A stretch of 8,513 nucleotides of DNA, taken from positions 1 to 8,513 of the forward strand of contig JAODAU010000424.1 in NCBI GenBank assembly GCA_025463615.1. Direction: 5' to 3'. Below are positions 1 through 7,112 of the stretch, piece by piece; position 1 is the stretch's first letter; every line of letters begins with the position of its first letter. The notes below the pieces were generated by a model that was not told where the DNA came from, searched no databases, and worked only from the letters and a program-made list of their open reading frames with translations. Origin of the DNA: Microbacteriaceae bacterium. Lineage in GTDB: Bacteria > Actinomycetota > Actinomycetes > Actinomycetales > Microbacteriaceae. Both the position numbers and the translations under genes were made by a program.

Positions 1-105
1 GAACCCCGACAGCACGACGTTGATCGTGACCGTGCGGAACTGCAGCGACGTGCGCCACAGCTGCAGCAGGCGGCCCGGCCAGGTGCGCCAGCGGATCGGT
101 CTCAT
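1..105 (-). CDS. mtrB: MtrB sensor histidine kinase, N-terminal fragment (runs off the left edge)
   Basis: Reading leftward from an ATG at 105-103 gives 35 open codons that leave the window. The peptide starts MRPIRWRTWPGRLLQLWRTS and goes on LQFRTVTINVVLSGF. This is a basic, Trp/Arg-rich cytoplasmic lead followed by the start of a hydrophobic segment, as in the N-terminus of MtrB kinases just before their first membrane span. The call rests mainly on position: the gene starts 11 bp after the mtrA stop on the same strand, and mtrA-mtrB(-lpqB) is a conserved actinobacterial operon. MtrB is a membrane histidine kinase that phosphorylates MtrA. No clear Shine-Dalgarno precedes this ATG, so translation coupled to mtrA is likely. 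The sensor, HAMP and kinase domains are all outside the window. Confidence 0.85.
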   Translation of the reverse strand, partial: MRPIRWRTWPGRLLQLWRTSLQFRTVTINVVLSGF

Positions 106-116
106 GGGTCAAGGAT

Positions 117-794
117 TCAGCTGGAACCTGCGCGATAGCCGACACCGCGCACGGTCATGACGATCCGGGGGTTGTCCGGGTCCTCCTCGACCTTCGCCCG
201 CAGCCGCTGCACGTGCACGTTGACCAGGCGCGTGTCGGCCTTGTAGTGGTAGCCCCAGACCTGCTCGAGCAGCATTTCGCGGGTGAACACCTGCTGGGGC
301 TTGAGCGTGAGCGCGAGCAGCAGTTCGAACTCGAGCGGGGTCAGGTTGATCTTGTCGGTGCCGCGGCGCACCTCGTGGCCCGCGACATCCAGCTCGAGGT
401 CGCCGATCTGCAGCGTCTCGGAGTCGCCGGCGGTCGAGGGGCGCAGCCGGGTGCGGATGCGGGCGACCAGCTCCTTGGGATTGAACGGCTTGACCACGTA
501 GTCGTCGGCGCCGCTCTCGAGGCCGCGCACGACATCCGAGGTGTCGGACTTGGCCGTGAGCATGATGATGGGCACGCCGGACTCGGCGCGGATCTCGGCG
601 CACACCTCGATGCCGTCCTTGCCGGGCAGCATGAGGTCGAGCAGCACGAGGTCTGGCTTCGAGCCATGGAAGGCGCGCAGGGCTTCGGATCCGTCGGCGC
701 AGAAGGAGGGCTCGAAGCCCTCGGAGCGCAGCACGATCCCGATCATCTCCGCGAGGGCGGTGTCGTCGTCGACGACGAGAATGCGTGGGGCCAT
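117..794 (-). CDS. mtrA: MtrA, OmpR/PhoB-family response regulator
   Basis: This 225-residue DNA-binding response regulator is the output half of the MtrAB two-component system. The receiver domain (about 1-118) has the acidic pair D10/D11, the phosphoacceptor D53 in LLDLMLPGKDG, T80 in PIIMLTAKSDT and K102 in DDYVVKPFNPKELVAR. The winged-helix domain (about 128-223) carries LTPLEFELLLAL, VFTREMLLEQVWGY, ADTRLVNVHVQRLRAKVEED and the C-terminal TVRGVGYRAG. From recall these segments are nearly identical to mycobacterial MtrA (228 aa), so the orthology is secure. In mycobacteria and corynebacteria MtrA controls cell-wall hydrolases, division and osmotic genes. The ATG at 794-792 gives a normal N-terminus (MAPRILVVDDD), although its upstream Shine-Dalgarno is weak. 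The gene diverges from the five-gene membrane operon and is followed 11 bp later by mtrB. Confidence 0.97.
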   Translation of the reverse strand: MAPRILVVDDDTALAEMIGIVLRSEGFEPSFCADGSEALRAFHGSKPDLVLLDLMLPGKDGIEVCAEIRAESGVPIIMLTAKSDTSDVVRGLESGADDYVVKPFNPKELVARIRTRLRPSTAGDSETLQIGDLELDVAGHEVRRGTDKINLTPLEFELLLALTLKPQQVFTREMLLEQVWGYHYKADTRLVNVHVQRLRAKVEEDPDNPRIVMTVRGVGYRAGSS

Positions 795-815
795 GATTCC
801 AACTCAGAATTCGTT

Positions 816-831
816 CGGCCGACTGCGGCCG
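816..831. other. Small GC hairpin in the mtrA leader
   Basis: CGGCCG at 816-821 is repeated at 826-831 with ACTG between them. The hexamer is its own reverse complement, so the two copies form a 6-bp stem with a 4-nt loop. It would lie in the mtrA mRNA leader, about 20 nt before the start codon. It could be an operator half-site pair or a leader structure, but in DNA this GC-rich it may be chance. Confidence 0.25.
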
Positions 832-863
832 GCTTTCGCACAAGAGTAGTCGAGTGTGTAAGC

Positions 864-869
864 ATTATC
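864..869 (-). promoter_or_regulatory. Candidate -10 box for mtrA
   Basis: The minus strand reads GATAAT here, one mismatch from TATAAT, inside a local AT-rich patch. Transcription would begin near 857 and give a leader of about 60 nt before the mtrA ATG at 794. A matching -35 at 16-18 bp is not evident: the minus strand reads CTGGCG at 891-886, which agrees with TTGACA at only three positions. This is a plausible but unproven promoter. Confidence 0.35.
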
Positions 870-900
870 GCGAGCGCGGGTCCACCGCCAGCGAGACCCC

Positions 901-906
901 GAGGGG
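901..906 (+). promoter_or_regulatory. Shine-Dalgarno that favours the GTG start at 913
   Basis: GAGGGG at 901-906 directly abuts an in-frame ATG at 907, which is too close for ribosome binding. It lies 6 nt before the in-frame GTG at 913, which is good spacing. This favours GTG 913 over ATG 907 by two codons. Confidence 0.6.
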
Positions 907-912
907 ATGCCC

Positions 913-2106
913 GTGACCGACCAACTCCCGTGGCAGCCGCCCGTGCCATCCGGCACCCCCGCGGGCCCTCCCACGCCGCCCGCCGCGTTCGTGCCCCCGC
1001 CGCCGCCCGGCTACGTCACGGCCAGCCCGATCCTCGCTCCCGGCACGCCCGCGCCGACCGGCTGGACGCCGCCGCCCAAGCCGGGGCTGCTGCCGCTGCG
1101 CCCGCTCGGCCTCGGCACCATCCTCGGCGCCCCGTTCCGCCTCATGCGGCGCAACCCGCGGCCCACGCTCGGCGTCGCGCTGGCCCTGCAGGCCGTGGTG
1201 CTCGTCGTCTCCGGTGTGGTGATCGGGCTCATCACCGCGCAGGCCTTCGCGCGCATCGACTCGAGCCTCCAGGGCGACGCGAGCACCATCGAGGCCGGGT
1301 CGATCGCCACGCTCTACCTCTCCCTTCTCATTCCCGTGCTCCTCTCCCTCGTCGTCTCCGCGCTGGTGCAGGCGGTGATCGTGCTCGAGGTGTCGCGGCA
1401 GACGCTCGGCGAGAAGCTGCGCTTCGGCCGGCTGTGGGCGCGGGTGCGGGGTCGGCTGGGGGCCGTGATCGGCTGGACGTTCCTGGTCGTGCTGTTCGTG
1501 ATCCTCTGGTACGTGCTCGTGGTGATCCTCGTGGTGCTGGCGACCCTGCTCGGGAGCGCCAACCTCGAGGTGGGGATCGGGCTCGGCATCCTGTTCGTGC
1601 TCGGCGCCATCGTGCTGGCGGTGTGGCTCGCGGTGAAGCTGTCGCTCACCAACTGCGCGATCGTGCTGGAGCGAGTCTCGGTGGGGCGGGCGATGGGCCG
1701 CTCCTGGCGGCTCACGACCGGCGTCGGGCCGTTCTGGAAGACGCTCGGCATCGAGGCGCTGGTGGGGGCGATCCTCTACTTCGGCACGTCGATCCTCACC
1801 TTCCCGATCAGCCTCCTCGGCGGCGTCTTCACCTCGCTCGTCGACCCGAACGGCTCCGGCTCCGGGAGTGCCTCCGCGGTCTCCATCATCGTGCTCGTGG
1901 TCACGGGCGTCGTCGCCCTGGTGGCCGGCGCCGTCGCCTCGGTGATCGTCTCGGCCACGACCGCGCTGATCTACCTCGACCAGCGCATGCGCAAGGAGGG
2001 TCTCGACCTCGACCTGGCGCGGTTCGTCGAGGAACGCCAGGCCGGCGCCGAGACGGCGCAGGACCCGTACCTCCGGCCGGCCGCGGCACCGGTGGCCGCC
2101 GCATGA
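913..2106 (+). CDS. Pro-rich polytopic membrane protein, GPDPase membrane-domain type
   Basis: This integral membrane protein has 397 residues from GTG 913, or 399 from ATG 907. Residue numbers here count from ATG 907. Residues 1-60 are cytoplasmic-looking and very Pro-rich (PPTPPAAF, FVPPPPPGY, GWTPPPKPG). A linker LLPLRPLGLGTILGAPFRLM (61-80) and RRNPRPTLG lead into about six hydrophobic blocks near 88-110, 133-160, 184-215, 222-248, 280-308 and 322-357. The linker followed by many spans resembles the family named for the membrane domain of glycerophosphodiester phosphodiesterases (PF10110). No phosphodiesterase catalytic domain is present, so enzymatic activity should not be assumed. Its stop overlaps the next gene's start by 4 bp (ATGA), which places it first in the operon. 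From recall, a similar protein precedes the DUF4129/DUF4350/MoxR genes in mycobacteria. Function unknown; a scaffold or transporter-like role is speculation. Confidence 0.8.
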   Translation: MTDQLPWQPPVPSGTPAGPPTPPAAFVPPPPPGYVTASPILAPGTPAPTGWTPPPKPGLLPLRPLGLGTILGAPFRLMRRNPRPTLGVALALQAVVLVVSGVVIGLITAQAFARIDSSLQGDASTIEAGSIATLYLSLLIPVLLSLVVSALVQAVIVLEVSRQTLGEKLRFGRLWARVRGRLGAVIGWTFLVVLFVILWYVLVVILVVLATLLGSANLEVGIGLGILFVLGAIVLAVWLAVKLSLTNCAIVLERVSVGRAMGRSWRLTTGVGPFWKTLGIEALVGAILYFGTSILTFPISLLGGVFTSLVDPNGSGSGSASAVSIIVLVVTGVVALVAGAVASVIVSATTALIYLDQRMRKEGLDLDLARFVEERQAGAETAQDPYLRPAAAPVAAA

Positions 2107-2750
2107 TCCTCGACGTGCCCGTCGACCCGGACTCGGGCCAGGCCCGGCAGTGGCTGATCGACGAGCTGTCGAAGCAGGAGTACCTCGCAGCCCAGCCCAC
2201 CCTCTTCGACCGCATCGCGAAGGCGGTGAGCGACTGGTTCGGCTCGCTGTTCTCGCACCCGACCGGCGGGGTCGCCTTCCCGCTGCTCGCCGTGATCCTC
2301 GTGGTGGTCGTCGCCGCCGTGGTGGGCGCGTATTTCGTGTTCGGGCCGCCCCGGCTCAACCGCCGCGCCTCGGCCGGCCTGCTGTTCGGCGTCGACGACG
2401 AGCGGGATGCCGCCACCATGCGCCGCGCGGCATACGACGCCGCCGCTGCCGGTGACTTCACCCTCGCCATCGAGGAGCTGTTCCGGGCGATCGCGCGCGG
2501 GCTGGCAGAGCGCACCCTCGTGCAGACCTCGCCCGGCACGACGGCGCACGACTTCGCGGTGCGCGCGGGCCGCGTCTTCCCCGACTCCGCCGCGGCGCTC
2601 GCCGGCGCGGCGGACCTGTTCGACGGGGTGCGGTACCTCGGCGGCACGGGCGCCGAGTCCGACTACCGGCTCGTCGAACGCCTGGAGCGCGAGCTGCGCG
2701 ACGCACGGCCGACCCTGCCCGCCCCGCTCGTCGGCAGCGGAGCCCGATGA
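2103..2750 (+). CDS. DUF4129 domain-containing membrane protein
   Basis: This 215-residue protein has one membrane span at about 58-80 (FPLLAVILVVVVAAVVGAYF). The span is followed by a basic stretch (PPRLNRRAS), so the C-terminal half is probably cytoplasmic and residues 1-57 outside. The C-terminal domain (about 100-202) has the DUF4129 pattern: AAYDAAAAGDFTLAIEELFR, then LAERTLVQTSPGTTAHDFAV, then FPDSAAALAGAADLFDGVRY. The family often occurs at the C-terminus of transglutaminase-like proteins or beside MoxR and DUF58 genes; here it stands alone with no transglutaminase part. The ATG at 2103 overlaps the previous stop as ATGA, and GGTGG about 8 nt upstream is a weak ribosome site. The stop overlaps the DUF4350 start in the same way. 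Biochemical role unknown. Confidence 0.9.
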   Translation: MILDVPVDPDSGQARQWLIDELSKQEYLAAQPTLFDRIAKAVSDWFGSLFSHPTGGVAFPLLAVILVVVVAAVVGAYFVFGPPRLNRRASAGLLFGVDDERDAATMRRAAYDAAAAGDFTLAIEELFRAIARGLAERTLVQTSPGTTAHDFAVRAGRVFPDSAAALAGAADLFDGVRYLGGTGAESDYRLVERLERELRDARPTLPAPLVGSGAR

Positions 2751-3925
2751 CCGCCACGCAGACCGGGGTCGTCACGCCGACCCTCCGCGCCACCGGCCGG
2801 CGCTGGCTGTTCTGGGTGGCGGCGGCGGTGTTCGTGGTGCTCGTGGCCATCGTCATCCTCGTCGCCCAGGGCGCCGGCACCGCGGGCCGCGTGCCCAACT
2901 CCCCCGTCGACCCGAGCCCGGATGGCGCGAAGGCCATCGCCCAGGTGCTGGGGCAGCAGGGGGTGGATGTCGCGACCCCGACCTCCTTCGCCGACGCCCG
3001 CTCGGCGCTGGCGTCCGGCGGCACACTGTTCGTCGTCGACCCCGACCACTACCTCCCGACCGCCCGGCTCGAGGAGCTCGCGAAGAGCGCGGACCACGTG
3101 GTGCTGCTCAGCCCCGGCCGGGACGCCCTCGCGGCGCTGGCGCCCGGTGTGCGCGCGGCCGGCGCGGTCGGCGCGCGCACACTCACGGCATCCTGCGACC
3201 TTCCCGCCGCGGAGCGAGCCGGCAGCGTCTCCGGGAAGGGCAGCGGCTACCGCGTCGACGCCTCCGCGGGCGCGGTCTCGTGCTTCCCGAGCGGCGACGG
3301 CGTGCGATCGGTCGTCGACCTGACCCACGACGGCGTGCGCGTCACCGTCGTCGGCGCGACCACCGTCTTCACGAACGCCGCCGTGCCGCTGCACGGCAAC
3401 GCGGCCCTCGCCCTCGGCCTGCTCGGCGACCAGCGGCACCTCACCTGGTACCTGCCCGGATTCGCGGATGCCGGAGCCGGCGACGCCCCGCAGACCATCG
3501 GCGAGCTCACCGGCGCGTGGGTCACGCCCGCGCTCCTCCTGCTGGTGATCACGGTGATCGCCGCCGGCTTCTGGCGCGGTCGCCGGCTCGGCCCGCTCGT
3601 GATCGAGCGGATGCCCGTGGTCGTACGCTCCACCGAGACCGTCGAGGGGCGCGCCCGCCTGTACCAGCGCGGGTCCGCGCGCCTGCGCGCGCTCGACGCC
3701 CTGCGCATGGGCGCGATCGCGCGGCTGGCGAGCGCGTGCGGCCTCCCCCGTACCGCCACGGTGGACGACGTGATCGAGGCGGTCGCGAGCGCGACCGGGG
3801 AGGGGAGCCGCGGCATCCGCGAGCTGCTGCTCGACGCCGACCCCGCAACCGACCGCGAGCTGGTGGCCCTCTCGGACGCCCTGCTCGACCTGGAACGCCG
3901 CACGGCCGCCGCCGTGCATCCCTGA
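2747..3925 (+). CDS. DUF4350 domain-containing membrane protein
   Basis: This 392-residue protein has a membrane span at about 20-41 and a second at about 257-276. An extracytoplasmic domain of some 215 residues lies between them, and a basic cytoplasmic tail follows (FWRGRRLGPLVIER onward). The DUF4350 region is marked by NSPVDPSPDGAKAIAQVLGQ and QGVDV just after the first span, TLFVVDPDHYL near 93-103, and LHGNAALALGLLG at 215-227. The fold is probably related to periplasmic substrate-binding or GATase-like domains, which I infer from the family. C150 and C179 are the only cysteines in the outer domain and could form a disulfide. The start overlaps the DUF4129 stop (ATGA), with GGAG at 2739-2742 as ribosome site. 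From recall, mycobacterial Rv3691 is a counterpart just before moxR2. Function unknown. Confidence 0.88.
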   Translation: MTATQTGVVTPTLRATGRRWLFWVAAAVFVVLVAIVILVAQGAGTAGRVPNSPVDPSPDGAKAIAQVLGQQGVDVATPTSFADARSALASGGTLFVVDPDHYLPTARLEELAKSADHVVLLSPGRDALAALAPGVRAAGAVGARTLTASCDLPAAERAGSVSGKGSGYRVDASAGAVSCFPSGDGVRSVVDLTHDGVRVTVVGATTVFTNAAVPLHGNAALALGLLGDQRHLTWYLPGFADAGAGDAPQTIGELTGAWVTPALLLLVITVIAAGFWRGRRLGPLVIERMPVVVRSTETVEGRARLYQRGSARLRALDALRMGAIARLASACGLPRTATVDDVIEAVASATGEGSRGIRELLLDADPATDRELVALSDALLDLERRTAAAVHP

Positions 3926-3942
3926 AGAAAGAGACCGACAGA

Positions 3943-4911
<969 letters not shown>

Positions 4912-4913
4912 CC

Positions 4914-6221
4914 ATGGCGATCTCCGGATGGTTCGTGGTGCTCGTCGGCGTGGGCGTCGTGCCGCTCGTGCTGCTCGACGAGCCGCTCTGGCTGGGCGGA
5001 TGGCTCGTGTTCGTCGCCCTCGTCGGTGCGGGCGACCTCATCGCGGCGGGGTCACCCCGCGCCATCCGGCTCGAGCGCTCGCTGCCCGCGCGCACGCGCC
5101 TCGGCGAGACGGTCACGGCCGAGCTGTATGTGACGAACGCCGGGCGGCGGAGCGTGCGCGGCATCCTGCGCGACGCCTGGCAGCCCTCGGCCGGCGCCGC
5201 GTCGACGCGCTCGCGGATCAGCATCCCGCCGGGCGAGCGCCGCGTGGTGACCACCCGGCTCACGCCGTTCCGGCGCGGGGAGCGCAGGGCCGCGCACGTG
5301 ACGATCCGCTCGTTCGGACCGCTGGGGCTGGTGGCGCGGCAGGCCACGCTCGACATCCCGGGCGCCATCCGCGTGCTGCCGCCGTTCAACTCGCGCAAGC
5401 ACCTGCCCTCGCGGTTGGCGCGGCTGCGGGAGCTCGACGGGCGCACCAGCGTGATGATCCGCGGCCAGGGCACCGAGTTCGACAGCCTGCGCGAGTACGT
5501 GCGCGGCGACGACGTGCGGTCGATCGACTGGCGCGCGACCGCCCGGCGCACCTCCCCCTCCGGCCCCGAGCTCGTCGTGCGCACCTGGCGGCCCGAGCGC
5601 GACCGGCGCGTCGTGATCGTGATCGACACCGGGCGCACGTCTGCGGCCCGGATCGCGGATGAGCCGCGCATCGACACCGCGTTCGAGTCCGCACTGCTGC
5701 TCGCCGCCCTCGCCACCCGCGCCGGCGACCGCGTGGACCTCGTGCTCTTCGACCGCCGCGTGCGCGGGCGGGTGCAGGGCGCCACCGGCGCAGAGCTGCT
5801 CTCGCGCATGGTCGACACGATGGCGCCCGTCGACCCCGAGCTGATCGAGTCGGACTGGTCGGCCGTGCCCGGGCTCGTGCGCTCGGTGACGAGCCGGCAC
5901 GCGCTCGTCGTGCTCATGACGTCGATCGACGCGCCCGGGGCATCCAGGGGGCTGCTGTCGGTGCTGCCGCAGCTCACGCGGCGGCATGCGGTGGTGGTCT
6001 CCTCGGTTACCGACCCCGGCGTGCTGGAGCAGGTGGGGCAGCGCGGCAACCGCGAGGAGGTGTACCGCGCGGCATCCGCCGAGCGCGCCCTGCTGGACAC
6101 CGCGCGGGTCTCCGCCGCCATCCGCCAGCTCGGTGCGGAGGTCGTCACCGGCGCACCGCTCGACCTGCCGCCGGCCCTCGCCGACCGCTACATCGCGCTC
6201 AAGGCCGCCGGCCGGCTCTAG
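4914..6221 (+). CDS. DUF58 domain-containing protein (vWA-like MoxR partner)
   Basis: This 435-residue protein has two N-terminal membrane spans (about 6-21 and 27-45) and then a beta-rich region (50-150) with TNAGRRSVRGILRDAW and SFGPLGLVARQ. The DUF58 signature follows at 186-211: GTEFDSLREYVRGDDV then RSIDWRATAR. A von Willebrand A-like domain begins at RRVVIVIDTGRTSA (231-244). Its metal-site motif reads D-T-G-R-T rather than the classical D-x-S-x-S, so metal binding may be altered. The ATG lies 2 bp after the MoxR stop; AGGTG about 11 nt upstream, inside the MoxR gene, is a weak ribosome site, so coupled translation is likely. The family is the standard genomic partner of MoxR ATPases. 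It probably anchors the MoxR complex at the membrane, which is inference. No strong terminator follows it. Confidence 0.92.
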   Translation: MAISGWFVVLVGVGVVPLVLLDEPLWLGGWLVFVALVGAGDLIAAGSPRAIRLERSLPARTRLGETVTAELYVTNAGRRSVRGILRDAWQPSAGAASTRSRISIPPGERRVVTTRLTPFRRGERRAAHVTIRSFGPLGLVARQATLDIPGAIRVLPPFNSRKHLPSRLARLRELDGRTSVMIRGQGTEFDSLREYVRGDDVRSIDWRATARRTSPSGPELVVRTWRPERDRRVVIVIDTGRTSAARIADEPRIDTAFESALLLAALATRAGDRVDLVLFDRRVRGRVQGATGAELLSRMVDTMAPVDPELIESDWSAVPGLVRSVTSRHALVVLMTSIDAPGASRGLLSVLPQLTRRHAVVVSSVTDPGVLEQVGQRGNREEVYRAASAERALLDTARVSAAIRQLGAEVVTGAPLDLPPALADRYIALKAAGRL

Positions 6222-6229
6222 AAACCGCC

Positions 6230-6267
6230 GGAAACATTGGGTGCCTCGGGCCGTTGCTGGGGATAAC
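6230..6267 (+). promoter_or_regulatory. Candidate promoter(s) for the aquaporin gene
   Basis: Two readings are possible. The first is a sigma-70-like pair, TTGGGT at 6237-6242 and GATAAC at 6262-6267, with a long 19-bp spacer. The second is GGAAA at 6230-6234 and GTT at 6253-6255, separated by exactly 18 bp, which resembles the GGAA-N18-GTT pattern of SigR/SigH-type ECF promoters in actinobacteria. Both sites are weak, but the 109-bp gap after the DUF58 gene suggests the aquaporin gene has its own promoter. Confidence 0.3.
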
Positions 6268-6286
6268 CTGAGAACACCCGAGACAC
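6241..6286. repeat. Imperfect inverted repeat upstream of the aquaporin gene
   Basis: GTGCCTCGGG at 6241-6250 pairs with CCCGAGACAC at 6277-6286, 9 of 10 positions, across a 26-nt loop that contains GATAAC. GGTGCC at 6240-6245 can instead pair with GGCACC at 6289-6294. It may be an operator around the promoter or a weak terminator or leader structure after the DUF58 gene. No T-run follows. Confidence 0.35.
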
Positions 6287-6317
6287 CTGGCACCACACGC
6301 ACACCCGCACTACAGAA

Positions 6318-6322
6318 AAGAG
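6318..6322 (+). promoter_or_regulatory. Ribosome binding site for the TTG start of the aquaporin gene
   Basis: AAGAG ends 8 nt before TTG 6331. No in-frame ATG or GTG is available near the family N-terminus, so this purine-rich tract supports the TTG. An out-of-frame ATG at 6323 overlaps the region and opens a 13-codon frame that ends at TGA 6362-6364. Confidence 0.5.
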
Positions 6323-6330
6323 ATGAGCTC

Positions 6331-7110
6331 TTGGCAGCCACAATCGAAACCACACCGACGTTGACCTCGAGGCTCATCGCCGAAGCGTTCGGCACCTTCT
6401 TCCTCGTGCTCGCCGTCATCGGCACGGCGCTGTTCTCCTCGGGAAACACCGGATGGCTCGGGGTCGCCCTCGCGATCGGCCTCGTCGTGCTCGTCGGAGC
6501 GTTCGCCCTCGGGCCGATCTCCGGCGGTCACTTCAACCCGGCGGTCACCCTCGGTGTCGCCGCCGCGGGCCGGATCGCCTGGCGGGACGTGCTGCCGTAC
6601 ATCGCCGCGCAGCTGGTCGGCGGCATCGTCGCCTCGTCGCTGCTCTACGGCATCGCCGCGACCGGGCCGAAGGGCCTCCTCCGCGGGCTCGTCGCGAGCC
6701 ACTTCGCCTCGAACGGCTACGGCGCGAACTCGCCCGGCCGGTTCAGCCTCGTCGGCGCCATCATCGTCGAGGTCGTGCTGACCGCGCTGTTCCTCTATGT
6801 GATCCTCGGCGTCACCCACGTGCGCGCGGCCGCCGGCTTCGCGCCGATCGCCATCGGGTTCACGCTGACGATCATCCACCTCATCGCCATCCCGGTCGAC
6901 AACGCGTCGGTGAACCCGGCCCGCTCCATCGCGACCGCGATCTACGGCGGACCGGCCGCGCTCGGCGACCTCTGGGCGTTCATCGTGTTCCCCATCGTGG
7001 GTGCGCTGATCGCGGGCTTCACGTTCAAGGCGCTGTTCGACCGCACCGCGAACGACCCGTCGTTCCTCAAGCCGCTCGACCTCGCCGGCCAGGACGGCTC
7101 GGCCAACTAG
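6331..7110 (+). CDS. aqpZ: AqpZ-type aquaporin (MIP family)
   Basis: This 259-residue channel has six membrane helices and two NPA half-helices. The first NPA is at 69-71 in ISGGHFNPAVTLG and the second at 195-197 in NASVNPARS. The segments FASNGYGANSPG, AGFAPIAIGFTLTIIHLIAI and GVALAIGLVVL align without gaps to E. coli AqpZ as I recall it. The selectivity-filter positions read I49, H183, A192 and R198, against F, H, T and R in AqpZ, so the pore may be wider than in a strict water channel. The TTG at 6331 is chosen for its AAGAG site; a second in-frame TTG at 6361 would give a start exactly collinear with AqpZ. A hydrophilic tail of about 25 residues extends the C-terminus. The gene sits between the DUF58 and SpoIIM genes, has its own likely promoter and ends at a strong terminator. 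Water and perhaps small-solute flux is the likely role. Confidence 0.93.
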   Translation: MAATIETTPTLTSRLIAEAFGTFFLVLAVIGTALFSSGNTGWLGVALAIGLVVLVGAFALGPISGGHFNPAVTLGVAAAGRIAWRDVLPYIAAQLVGGIVASSLLYGIAATGPKGLLRGLVASHFASNGYGANSPGRFSLVGAIIVEVVLTALFLYVILGVTHVRAAAGFAPIAIGFTLTIIHLIAIPVDNASVNPARSIATAIYGGPAALGDLWAFIVFPIVGALIAGFTFKALFDRTANDPSFLKPLDLAGQDGSAN

Positions 7111-7112
7111 CA

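Larger units (their letters stand above)
795..912. promoter_or_regulatory. Divergent promoter region between mtrA and the membrane-protein operon
   Basis: This 118-bp spacer separates two divergent starts and is visibly more AT-rich around 841-870 than its surroundings. It must hold the promoters for mtrA (minus) and probably for the five-gene operon (plus). The best minus-strand -10 is GATAAT, reading 869 to 864 (5 of 6 to TATAAT). The same bases read CATTAT on the plus strand (4 of 6), so the two promoters could overlap. No convincing -35 was found for either. The assignment rests on gene layout and one hexamer. Confidence 0.4.

Noticed and set aside
213..2102. Very long plus-strand open frame running antisense through mtrA and in another frame through the first operon gene
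   Set aside because: Its Arg/Ala/Gly/Pro/His-rich product has no domain signal, and it only becomes real protein at ATG 2103 (DUF4129). Long stop-free frames are expected in DNA this GC-rich.
913..2106. Glycerophosphodiester phosphodiesterase enzyme
   Set aside because: Only the membrane-domain resemblance is present; no catalytic barrel or its metal-binding His/Glu motifs can be seen.
6222..6330. MtrA binding site upstream of the aquaporin
   Set aside because: I looked for GTCAC-type direct repeats as described for mycobacterial MtrA targets and found none in this leader.
5052..6449. Large minus-strand frame opposite the DUF58 gene and the aquaporin start
   Set aside because: Same composition artefact. 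It crosses a promoter-like region and has no recognisable motif.
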